Source of the DNA: Elusimicrobiota bacterium
GTDB lineage: Bacteria; Elusimicrobiota; Endomicrobiia; Endomicrobiales; Endomicrobiaceae
Length of the DNA stretch: 6,397 nucleotides
Direction: 5' to 3'
Assembly: GCA_031256695.1 (NCBI GenBank)
Contig: JAIRQB010000126.1
Span: forward strand, 1 to 6,397
Shown here: positions 1 through 5,396 of the stretch, in pieces
Position numbering within the stretch: the stretch's first letter is position 1
Layout of the letters: each line of letters starts with the position of its first letter
Program-made: the position numbers and the translations under genes
Notes under the pieces: model-generated
Database searches by the model: none
The model's input: the letters and a program-made list of their open reading frames with translations, nothing else
What the model was told of the DNA's origin: nothing

Positions 1-443
1 ATAGAAGCGAGTTCTTTTGCAAAATTATTCATACCGTCTTTGTCTTTTTCGCCCGCGGCATTTTTGCCTTCCTCTTGCGGATAAAATCTTAAGTTTTCAA
101 GCAGCATAATTTCGCCCGCTTTTAAATTTTTAGCCGTCTCTTTTGTTTTAGGGGATATGCAATCGCCTTCTATAAATTCAACAGGCTTATTTAACAGTTC
201 GCTAAGTCTTTTTGCTGCGGGCTTTAAACTCATTGATGGGACAACTTTGCCTTTTGGTCTTCCTAAATGCGACATAAGAATAATAGCGGCATTTTGCCCG
301 AGCAAATACTCTATAGTAGGCAGAGTTGCCGTAATTCTTTTGTCATTTGTTATTTTGCCATCAGCGTCAAGCGGGACATTGTAATCTACGCGCACTAAAA
401 CCTTTTTCCCGGAAACATCTAAATCTTTAAGAGTTTTTTTCAT
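1..443 (-). CDS. pgk: Phosphoglycerate kinase, N-terminal part (cut by window edge)
   Basis: Cytosolic glycolytic enzyme that transfers phosphate from 1,3-bisphosphoglycerate to ADP. Read on the minus strand from an ATG at 443-441, the frame stays open to base 1, giving about 147 residues of a family usually near 390-400. The visible part is the N-terminal (3-phosphoglycerate-binding) domain: the early VLVRVDYNVPLD block (family form RVDFNVP) near residues 19-30, the SHLGRPKG signature near 58-65, and LLENLRFYPQEE near 116-127. The start is fixed by AGGAGG (minus strand, 454-449) five bases upstream. It lies downstream of gap on the same strand, the usual gap-pgk order, with a 98-base gap containing a terminator-like hairpin. 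The C-terminal nucleotide-binding domain is outside the window. The identity is secure; whether the rest is intact cannot be seen. Confidence 0.96.
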   Translation of the reverse strand, partial: MKKTLKDLDVSGKKVLVRVDYNVPLDADGKITNDKRITATLPTIEYLLGQNAAIILMSHLGRPKGKVVPSMSLKPAAKRLSELLNKPVEFIEGDCISPKTKETAKNLKAGEIMLLENLRFYPQEEGKNAAGEKDKDGMNNFAKELAS

Positions 444-454
444 TTGAGCCTCCT

Positions 455-503
455 TAAATAAAATAAAAACAAAGGCTTCCGCCTGTATTTAGGGGGAAGC
501 CTT
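455..503 (-). terminator. Intercistronic hairpin with T-rich tail between gap and pgk
   Basis: On the minus strand a nine-base arm AAGGCTTCC pairs with GGAAGCCTT (plus-strand arms 472-480 and 495-503). An inner three-pair extension across one mismatch leaves a six-base loop (485-490). It is followed on the minus strand by a T-rich tract interrupted by a few other bases (471 down to about 455), which ends at the pgk ribosome site. The shape is that of a rho-independent terminator or attenuator that could lower pgk expression relative to gap. Partial read-through is inferred because pgk has no obvious promoter of its own in the gap. Confidence 0.65.
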
Positions 504-541
504 AAGTTTATAAACAAAATTTAAATGCAAAACTGCTTTTA

Positions 542-1549
542 TTAACCATTCACTTTTTTCATATAGCCTATAAGGTCTAATACTTTGCTGGAATAACCCC
601 ATTCATTGTCATACCAAGATATGACTTTGACAAAAGTATCGGTTAAGGCTATGCCGGCTTTTGCGTCAAAAATTGAAGTTCTGGGATCTCCTATGAAATC
701 TGAAGAAACGACATCATCTTCTGTATATCCGAGTATGCCTTTCAATTCTTTTTCAGACGCTTCTTTCATAACGCTTTTAATTTCATCGTATTTTGCCGGT
801 TTTGCCAAATTGACGGTTAAATCTACAACAGAAACATCAAGAGTTGGAATACGCATAGACATACCTGTCAATTTTCCGTTTAAAGCGGGAATCACTTTGC
901 CTACAGCCTTTGCCGCTCCTGTTGAAGACGGTATTATATTGCCTGATGCCGCTCTGCCGCCTCTCCAATCTTTTGCAGAAGGCGCATCAACTGTCTTTTG
1001 AGTGGCTGTAGTAGCGTGGACTGCGGTCATCAAGCCGTCCAAAATGCCGAATTTATCGTTTAAGACCTTTGCGATTGGCGCTAAACAATTTGTAGTGCAA
1101 GAAGCATTAGAGACTATTTGCGTTCCTTTCTTATAAGAATCTAAATTGACTCCGCATACAAACATCGGAGTATCGTCTTTTGAAGGCGCAGACATCACAA
1201 CGTATTTAGCGCCCGCATCTATATGAGCCTGAGCCTTATCTTTGGAAAGGAATAGACCAGTGGACTCAACTACATATTCCGCGCCTGCTTCGCCCCATTT
1301 TAAATCCGCAGGGTTTTTTTCAGCAGTAACGCGTATAGATTTGCCGTTTACTATGAGATTGCCGTCTTTTACCTCAACGGTCCCCTTAAAAGCGCCGTGA
1401 ATTGTGTCATACTTGAGCATATATGCCATATACTCAACGCTGATTAAATCATTGATGCCCACAATTTCAATGTCGCTGCGTCCTTGCGCCGCTCTAAAAA
1501 CAAGGCGCCCAATGCGTCCAAAACCATTGATACCTACCTTAATTGCCAT
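542..1549 (-). CDS. gap: Glyceraldehyde-3-phosphate dehydrogenase, type I
   Basis: Complete 335-residue cytosolic glycolytic enzyme that oxidises glyceraldehyde 3-phosphate to 1,3-bisphosphoglycerate with NAD. The N-terminal Rossmann fold starts with KVGINGFGRIGR (residues 4-15). Asp34 in the GINDL segment fits preference for NAD over NADP. The catalytic segment SNASCTTNCLAP places the nucleophile at Cys151, with the activating His178 in TAVHATT. The C-terminal catalytic domain carries the expected SSTGAAKAVG and WYDNEWGYS blocks. The length is normal for the family. The ATG is chosen because AGGAGG (minus strand, 1560-1555) lies five bases upstream and the protein begins at the canonical position. 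It is first in a gap-pgk pair, and a TTGACA promoter lies upstream. No missing catalytic residue was seen. An anabolic NADP-linked paralogue is less likely given Asp34. Confidence 0.98.
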   Translation of the reverse strand: MAIKVGINGFGRIGRLVFRAAQGRSDIEIVGINDLISVEYMAYMLKYDTIHGAFKGTVEVKDGNLIVNGKSIRVTAEKNPADLKWGEAGAEYVVESTGLFLSKDKAQAHIDAGAKYVVMSAPSKDDTPMFVCGVNLDSYKKGTQIVSNASCTTNCLAPIAKVLNDKFGILDGLMTAVHATTATQKTVDAPSAKDWRGGRAASGNIIPSSTGAAKAVGKVIPALNGKLTGMSMRIPTLDVSVVDLTVNLAKPAKYDEIKSVMKEASEKELKGILGYTEDDVVSSDFIGDPRTSIFDAKAGIALTDTFVKVISWYDNEWGYSSKVLDLIGYMKKVNG

Positions 1550-1667
1550 AAAAGCCTCCTTTTTTTGCTTTTTTTATGCTTTTTTGCGGTTATTTTGAAT
1601 GATTTTTATCGGTTTTTACATTGCGAAATGCGTCAAAATAAGCGGTTTTTGTAGGAAAGCGAGGGCA

Positions 1668-1696
1668 ATGCTATAAAATCGGGCATTTATTGTCAA
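1668..1696 (-). promoter_or_regulatory. Probable sigma-70-type promoter of gap
   Basis: On the minus strand a perfect -35 box TTGACA (1696-1691) is followed after 17 bases by TAGCAT (1673-1668), a four-of-six match to TATAAT. A shifted TATAGC at spacing 15 is the alternative. Transcription would start near 1660, leaving a leader of about 110 bases before the gap ATG. The call rests on sequence match only. Confidence 0.55.
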
Positions 1697-1701
1697 AAAC
1701 A

Positions 1702-1731
1702 TTGACTATTGACGGCTTTTTAAGATAAAAT
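1702..1731 (+). promoter_or_regulatory. Probable promoter of the tRNA-Ile2 gene
   Basis: TTGACT (1702-1707) and TAAAAT (1726-1731, five of six to TATAAT) are separated by 18 bases on the plus strand. The predicted start near 1738 is about 20 bases before the tRNA, a normal distance. The -35 box lies back to back with that of the gap promoter, only five bases away. Confidence 0.6.
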
Positions 1732-1756
1732 CCGCCCGTTTTTATGCTGTTTGAGA

Positions 1757-1830
1757 GGGCCTGTAGCTCAGTTGGTTAGAGCAATCGACTCATAATCGAT
1801 TGGTCGTAGGTTCAAGTCCTACCAGGCCCA
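1757..1830 (+). tRNA. tRNA-Ile2 (anticodon CAT, probable lysidine-modified)
   Basis: A full cloverleaf of 74 bases: acceptor GGGCCTG pairs with CAGGCCC, the D stem GCTC pairs with GAGC, anticodon stem ATCGA pairs with TCGAT around loop CTCATAA, and the T stem GTAGG pairs with CCTAC around TTCAAGT. The discriminator is A1830 and no CCA is encoded. The anticodon CAT (1791-1793) could belong to Met or to Ile2. The anticodon arm and following TTGGTC closely resemble known Ile2 tRNAs, in which TilS changes the wobble C to lysidine so that AUA is read. AUA is a common isoleucine codon in the genes of this window. An elongator tRNA-Met is the main alternative. Confidence 0.93.
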
Positions 1831-1874
1831 GTTAAAACTGATTGAAAAATCAATAAAATTTTGGAAAAACACTG

Positions 1875-1921
1875 AAAAACCTTTGATAATTGCGAAATCA
1901 GCGCAAATCAAAGGTTTTTTT
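1875..1921 (+). terminator. Rho-independent terminator after tRNA-Ile2
   Basis: A 13-base arm (1875-1887) pairs perfectly with 1907-1919. A two-base bulge follows, then an inner TTGCG/CGCAA helix (1890-1894 with 1902-1906) closing a seven-base loop. The 3' arm runs into seven T (1915-1921). The opposite arm begins with five A, so it could also act on the minus strand, where no gene needs it. Confidence 0.85.
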
Positions 1922-1939
1922 AATAAATAGCAGATATTT

Positions 1940-2011
1940 GGGTAGTTAGCTCAGCGGAAGAGCGCTCGCCTCACACGCGAGAGGTCATATGTTCAAATCA
2001 TATACTACCCA
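1940..2011 (+). tRNA. tRNA-Val (anticodon CAC)
   Basis: A complete 72-base cloverleaf: acceptor GGGTAGT pairs with ACTACCC, D stem GCTC pairs with GAGC, anticodon stem CTCGC pairs with GCGAG around CTCACAC, and T stem ATATG pairs with CATAT around TTCAAAT. The anticodon CAC (1972-1974) reads GTG valine codons. The discriminator is A2011 and no CCA is encoded. It starts only 18 bases after the T run of the preceding terminator, and no good separate promoter is visible in that space. Confidence 0.95.
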
Positions 2012-2020
2012 TACCTCTCC

Positions 2021-2123
2021 CAAAACTCTATTTTTGCCTTAAACGGCAAAAGAGTTTTGAGTTGGCAGGGCGCAAATTTTGTCAGAAGCGCCCCCGCTTC
2101 GTCTTTTACTTCTTTAAAAGCGG
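2021..2123 (+). other. Run of three adjacent hairpins between tRNA-Val and the zinc-ribbon gene
   Basis: The first hairpin pairs CAAAACTCT (2021-2029) with AGAGTTTTG (2051-2059), with an inner TTTGCC/GGCAAA helix closing a six-base loop. The second pairs GGGCGC (2068-2073) with GCGCCC (2088-2093). The third, directly abutting, pairs CCGCTT (2094-2099) with AAGCGG (2118-2123). The first may end tRNA-Val transcription, although it lacks a proper T run. What the other two do is unknown; a structured leader, a small RNA or chance are all possible. Confidence 0.4.
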
Positions 2124-2231
2124 AGCAAGAGTTATTTGCGGGCGCAAAATACTCAAATATCTCTGCATTTTTTAGTGTTCAGACTTCAAAAATCCTGCAT
2201 CAGTTTCCTATAAGATTAAAAAGGAGGAAAT

Positions 2232-2939
2232 ATGTCTTTAAAAGAAGATTTGTCAGCGCTTGAGGAATTACAGTTTTTTGACGATAAAATAGAGAATTTC
2301 AATAAAATGATTAAGGCTGCTCCCATTGAAATTGAAAAGAAAAATAAAGAATTGGAAGGCAAAAAGAATGAAGTTGACGCTTTAAAGAGAGATTTTGTCT
2401 CTGTGTCCTCTTATATAAAGGAGCAAGAGGCTTTGCTCGCTCAAAAAGAGCAATCTATATCTAAATTCAATGTGGAATTAAATTCAGCAAAGACAAATGA
2501 AATTTATTCCTCTCTTATGCTCCAAATAAATAAGGCAAAAGCCGATATAAGCGCCATTGAGGACAAAATTTTAGAGTTTTTAGAGAAAACTGACGATAAA
2601 AGCATTGCGCTGAAAAATGCTGAAAAAGAATTGAAAGAATTTGAAATTCAAATAAAAAAAGATATTTCGCAGATACAGGACAATGCTGAAAACGCCGCAA
2701 AAGAAATTGTCTTTGTTGAAAAATCAAGGACAGAGCATAAAGAAAAAATCTCAAAGGCTGTATTAGAGCAGTATGAAAGAATTCGCGGCGGGCGGCATTC
2801 TCAGGGTCTTGCTTATATAGAAAAGGGGAGTTGTTCCGTTTGCGGTATGGTTTTAAGACCGCAGTTGATAAATCAGGCGCAAAAATTTACGGATTTAGTC
2901 TATTGCGACGGCTGTTCGCGTATTTTGTTTTATAAGTGA
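2232..2939 (+). CDS. Coiled-coil protein with C-terminal C4 zinc ribbon (CT398/FlgZ-like family)
   Basis: A 235-residue cytosolic protein. Residues from about 8 to 185 are strongly charged (Lys/Glu rich) with a heptad-like pattern, predicted as a long antiparallel coiled coil. It includes the family-like AKTNEIYSSL turn segment near 86-95. The C-terminus holds a zinc ribbon with Cys201, Cys204, Cys225 and Cys228 (CSVCG and YCDGCS). This is the layout of the zf-RING_7 family, which includes Chlamydia CT398 and Helicobacter HP0958. Members are described as adaptors binding sigma-54, secretion parts or RNA, but the role here cannot be read from sequence. The start is set by AAGGAGG (2221-2227) four bases upstream. 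The restriction-modification pair follows after about 70 bases with no terminator between, so co-transcription is possible. In many bacteria I recall a homologue lying directly before rnpB, which here comes two genes later. Confidence 0.88.
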   Translation: MSLKEDLSALEELQFFDDKIENFNKMIKAAPIEIEKKNKELEGKKNEVDALKRDFVSVSSYIKEQEALLAQKEQSISKFNVELNSAKTNEIYSSLMLQINKAKADISAIEDKILEFLEKTDDKSIALKNAEKELKEFEIQIKKDISQIQDNAENAAKEIVFVEKSRTEHKEKISKAVLEQYERIRGGRHSQGLAYIEKGSCSVCGMVLRPQLINQAQKFTDLVYCDGCSRILFYK

Positions 2940-3010
2940 AATAAATAAGTTTGATACAGCAAGCATTTATGCGGTTGGGATGTAAAGATACGCGTTAAGG
3001 AATGAAAAGT

Positions 3011-3976
3011 ATGAACTCCACAGCGAGAAGTTTTGATTTTTTTCAAGATATTGTTGAACGAATGCCGTTTCAGATACGTAAAGAGTGTTTCTTGTCAGCA
3101 TTGAAATCTTCTACAGGTAAATATAAAAGGTATACCGGCTCTCCTTTGCGTTATGCGGGCGGAAAAACTCTTGCTGTCGGATATATAGTTGAACTTCTGC
3201 CTGATAAAATAGAACGGTTTATATCTCCGTTTCTCGGCGGCGCTTCATTTGAAATAGCTTGCGCAAGAGAACTTGCTATTGAAGTTATAGGTTTTGATGT
3301 TTTTGATTTGCTCGTCAATTATTGGCAATGCCAATTTTTAGAGACTGAAAAACTATGCCGTTATTTAAAGAAATATATTCCGACACGCGAAGGGTTTAAT
3401 GAAGTCAAAGCGCGGTTAAAAGCGCATTGGACGGGTGAAACAATAATAAAAAACAAAACTGAACTTGCCGCGCTCTATTATTATAATCACAACACTTCAT
3501 ATGGACCGGGTTTTTTAAGTTGGCCTTCTTCCGTATATATGAATGAAATCCGATATAAAAAAATGATTGACAAAGTTAGAAATACGAATTTAGATAATAT
3601 AAGAGTTGAAACAGCCTCTTTTGAATATCCTTTTTCACAATACAAAGATGATTTTTTCTATTGCGACCCGCCTTATTATTTAGACGGCAACAGTAAATTA
3701 TTTGCCGGGTTATATCCTCAAAGAAATTTTCCAATTCATCATAAAGGTTTCAAACACGAAAAATTGCGGGATTTGCTGTTGAGGCATAATGGAAATTTTA
3801 TTTTGTCCTATAACGATTGCGATACTATTAGAGAATGGTATAAGGATTTTGAAATAATTGATGTCTCGTGGCAATATACGATGGGGCAAGGCGAAACGCG
3901 GATAGGATATAACAGAATAAACGGCAATAACAGTTATGTCAAAAAGTCTCACGAGCTTTTAATTGTCAAGAGGTAG
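3011..3976 (+). CDS. DNA adenine methyltransferase, D12 (Dam-like, alpha-class) type II modification enzyme
   Basis: Transfers a methyl group from S-adenosylmethionine to N6 of adenine in a specific site, protecting the host from the partner nuclease. Counting from the ATG at 3011 (321 residues): motif X-like PLRYAGGK near 45-52, AdoMet-binding motif I PFLGG at 73-77, acidic motif FDVFD near 95-99, and catalytic motif IV DPPYY at 219-223 followed by FILSYND at 263-269. The order X, I, target region, IV is the alpha class. An in-frame ATG at 3002 touches the AAGGA box (2997-3001) with no spacer, so 3011, nine bases after it, is preferred. The N-terminal 40 or so residues before motif X are longer than in Dam. 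It is followed after three bases by the nuclease gene. The recognition sequence is not deducible from the protein. Confidence 0.9.
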   Translation: MNSTARSFDFFQDIVERMPFQIRKECFLSALKSSTGKYKRYTGSPLRYAGGKTLAVGYIVELLPDKIERFISPFLGGASFEIACARELAIEVIGFDVFDLLVNYWQCQFLETEKLCRYLKKYIPTREGFNEVKARLKAHWTGETIIKNKTELAALYYYNHNTSYGPGFLSWPSSVYMNEIRYKKMIDKVRNTNLDNIRVETASFEYPFSQYKDDFFYCDPPYYLDGNSKLFAGLYPQRNFPIHHKGFKHEKLRDLLLRHNGNFILSYNDCDTIREWYKDFEIIDVSWQYTMGQGETRIGYNRINGNNSYVKKSHELLIVKR

Positions 3977-3979
3977 ACG

Positions 3980-4744
3980 ATGGCAAAAAGAAAAGCGATG
4001 TCTCATAAAAAGGCTCAAGATGTCCGCAAGGAAGGTCACGCGGCGGCTCGCGAATTTGCCGCTATTTTAGGTTTGCCGCGCGATTATCAAAATAATCCTC
4101 AAGCAAAAAAGGACGTTGTTGACAGCAACGGCGATTCGCATTCTGTAAAAAGCGGCGCTAAAAGATGGCAGATATTCTTATACGGCAAGAACCGTTTTGA
4201 AACTGACAATGCTTTTTTATCAATGAACGGCATTGGACAGTTGATAATTAAATGTATAAATGTTTTCCCTAAAACATTTTCTCAATATACAGGAAATAAA
4301 CTTTATTACAAGAAAAAACTTGGCAAATATATGGCTGCCCTGAAAGAAAAATTTTATGAGAAGCGAAGAGTAAAAACTTTTTGGGATAAAGCGCTTTTTA
4401 ACGGCGGCGAAGTTGATTATCTCGCGGTAAAATATGAAAACAAATTCCACGTTTTTCTAAACAAAGAGATTGTCGCCGCATTTGGCGATAATTTTGAAGT
4501 TGATAATTCAAAAGCAAGAAAGAAAGGGGATACGGAATCTCAAAAAGTTTTGTTCAAATATAAAGGTGTTAATGTTGCAGAATTAGAGATACGCAATTCA
4601 AGCGCAAATCATTATAGAGAAGTTCTGCTCGTTATGAATAAGGACAAGGCGCTTGCTTTTTTATTTGAAAAAATAAAACGGACAGGAACATATAAGGAAA
4701 AAATTGTTTTGTATGGAAAAGCCGCTAAAAAAATGGGGCGATAA
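3980..4744 (+). CDS. Probable type II restriction endonuclease, partner of the preceding methyltransferase
   Basis: A basic 254-residue protein with no signal peptide or membrane segment. I do not recognise its family by name; the call rests on its position three bases after the methyltransferase and on nuclease-like motifs. The N-terminal part has a possible PD-(D/E)xK-type core: KKDVVD (43-48), a short turn, then SHSVKSG (53-59) leading into a hydrophobic strand WQIFLYG. In this reading Asp45 or Asp48 and Lys57 would be catalytic, with Ser55 where Asp or Glu is usual. A C-terminal block AELEIRNSSANHYRE (200-214) is rich in polar, possibly DNA-contacting residues and looks like a conserved signature. 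Codon use resembles the neighbours. The weak ribosome site (GAGG, 3970-3973) and tight spacing suggest coupling to the methyltransferase, so that modification precedes cutting. No controller-protein gene is present. Confidence 0.72.
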   Translation: MAKRKAMSHKKAQDVRKEGHAAAREFAAILGLPRDYQNNPQAKKDVVDSNGDSHSVKSGAKRWQIFLYGKNRFETDNAFLSMNGIGQLIIKCINVFPKTFSQYTGNKLYYKKKLGKYMAALKEKFYEKRRVKTFWDKALFNGGEVDYLAVKYENKFHVFLNKEIVAAFGDNFEVDNSKARKKGDTESQKVLFKYKGVNVAELEIRNSSANHYREVLLVMNKDKALAFLFEKIKRTGTYKEKIVLYGKAAKKMGR

Positions 4745-4776
4745 ACAAGACTTTTTTGAAAGGTAAAAGAACAATC

Positions 4777-5266
4777 TTCAGACGGATGCGCAATCGCTGC
4801 ATTTGCAGTTGGAATGCAGAGGAAAGTCCGAACTTTACTTTAGCCGCAGACTTTGTCAGAAATGCAAATACAGCGGCTGAAAAAACGGCAGCAGGCAATT
4901 CCTGCAGTATGCGAATACAGAGGTGCGAACAGAGACGCCTCGGCTGGAAACGGCTGGGGTATCCTTTTGCCGAAGGCAAAGCAACTTTATAAGTTGCGGC
5001 GTCTTTGTTTCTTAAAGGATAATCTTTTATAGCAATATAAAAGTTGAAACGGCTAAATCCTTGCCGGAAAGCAAGGCGGCAGTTTCGCCGCTTGATTGTT
5101 AGAAGCGATTTTAACAACAGAGAAATGATTGCGGTTTTATGTCTTTTCTGTTTTGGCGGATATGAAGACGCTGAAGGTCTTGGCAGAAAGCAATGACAAG
5201 CGGCGCTTCGTTTGCCGTATTAGCGGAAACCGTAAAATACAGAATTCGGTGTATAATCCGTCTGAA
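4777..5266 (+). ncRNA. rnpB: RNase P RNA, unusually long and divergent
   Basis: Catalytic RNA that removes 5' leaders from tRNA precursors. Evidence: conserved region I GAGGAAAGTCCG (4819-4830); P1, an 11-pair helix of 4777-4787 with 5256-5266; P2, CGCAATC (4789-4795) with GATTGCG (5127-5133); a P3 hairpin CTGCATT/AATGCAG (4797-4803 with 4813-4819); the long-range P4 core CCGAA (4828-4832) with TTCGG (5245-5249); GTGCGAACAGAGA near 4923-4935; a GCAA tetraloop hairpin at 5024-5043; the CGGCTAAATCC segment near 5050-5060; a P18-like hairpin TTGTTA/TAACAA (5096-5117); and AGAGAAATGATTGC (5119-5132) matching J18/2 into P2. At about 490 bases it is longer than the usual 350-400. Most of the excess is a structured stretch at 5134-5238. 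Expected bases CGGCUUA are CGGTGTA here. Ends are set by P1. No clear promoter was found. Confidence 0.88.
5134..5238 (+). other. About 105-nt structured insertion in RNase P RNA between P2 and P4 3' strands
   Basis: In E. coli only a few bases separate the P2 3' strand from the ACAGAA that opens conserved region V; here about 105 bases do. The insert can fold on itself: GGTTT (5133-5137) with AAACC (5227-5231) as a closing helix, TGTC (5140-5143) with GACA (5195-5198), TTTCTG (5145-5150) with CAGAAA (5184-5189), AAGAC (5165-5169) with GTCTT (5177-5181), and CGGC (5201-5204) with GCCG (5214-5217). The pairings were found by eye and no energy was computed. Confidence 0.55.
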
Positions 5267-5278
5267 TTAAGCGGAAAT

Positions 5279-5317
5279 AAAAATAGGATAGAAAACAAAA
5301 CTTTCTATCCTATTTTT
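5279..5317 (+). terminator. Rho-independent terminator after RNase P RNA
   Basis: Bases 5279-5294 pair perfectly over 16 positions with 5302-5317 around a seven-base loop (ACAAAAC). The 3' arm ends in a run of five T preceded by CCTA. It begins about a dozen bases after the P1 helix, as expected for rnpB. The A-rich 5' arm means it could also work on the opposite strand. Confidence 0.85.
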
Positions 5318-5343
5318 AAGTTAAGCAAAATATCGCGGCAATA

Positions 5344-5361
5344 GGCGCTCGGAAAAGCGCC
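5344..5361 (+). other. Small GC-rich hairpin in the leader of the TauE/SafE gene
   Basis: GGCGCT (5344-5349) pairs with AGCGCC (5356-5361) around CGGAAA. It lies 35 bases before the ATG and 25 before the ribosome site, with no T run after it. An alternative pairing of GCGGC (5336-5340) with the GCCGC just downstream would compete. It could be a minor leader structure; no known riboswitch pattern is recognised, and no clear promoter was seen between the rnpB terminator and this gene. Confidence 0.35.
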
Positions 5362-5396
5362 GCAACTAAATAAATACAATTTTCCAAGGAGGAAAA

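Noticed and set aside
606..1001. Plus-strand open frame of 131 codons opposite gap
   Set aside because: It is antisense to the highly conserved gap coding sequence and arises from its codon pattern; it has no ribosome site or family resemblance.
1757..1830. Reading the CAT-anticodon tRNA as initiator tRNA-Met
   Set aside because: The anticodon stem lacks the three consecutive G-C pairs of initiators and the first acceptor pair G-C is matched; the arm resembles Ile2 instead.
2185..2214. Promoter-like TTCAAA and TATAAG, 18 bases apart, before the zinc-ribbon gene
   Set aside because: The start site would fall at about 2221, within the ribosome-binding site, leaving almost no leader; the -35 match is weak.
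2057..2263. Open frame of 68 codons starting at TTG, upstream of and overlapping the zinc-ribbon gene
   Set aside because: It starts inside a hairpin arm, has no ribosome site, overlaps the well-supported start at 2232 in another frame, and resembles nothing I recognise.
2940..3010. Possible promoter or direct repeats flanking the restriction-modification cassette (ATAAATAAG before, ATAAACAAG after)
   Set aside because: The similarity is short and AT-rich and could be chance. No -35/-10 pair with good spacing is visible, so neither a promoter nor a target-site duplication is claimed.
4756..4992. Open frames on both strands over 4725-5117, including a 130-codon minus-strand frame
   Set aside because: They lie within the RNase P RNA gene, whose helices and conserved segments explain the sequence.
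5129..5344. 71-codon open frame covering the RNase P insertion and terminator
   Set aside because: It reads through the P1 3' strand and a perfect terminator stem and lacks a ribosome site. A small gene inside the insert alone was considered, but no complete frame with a start signal fits.
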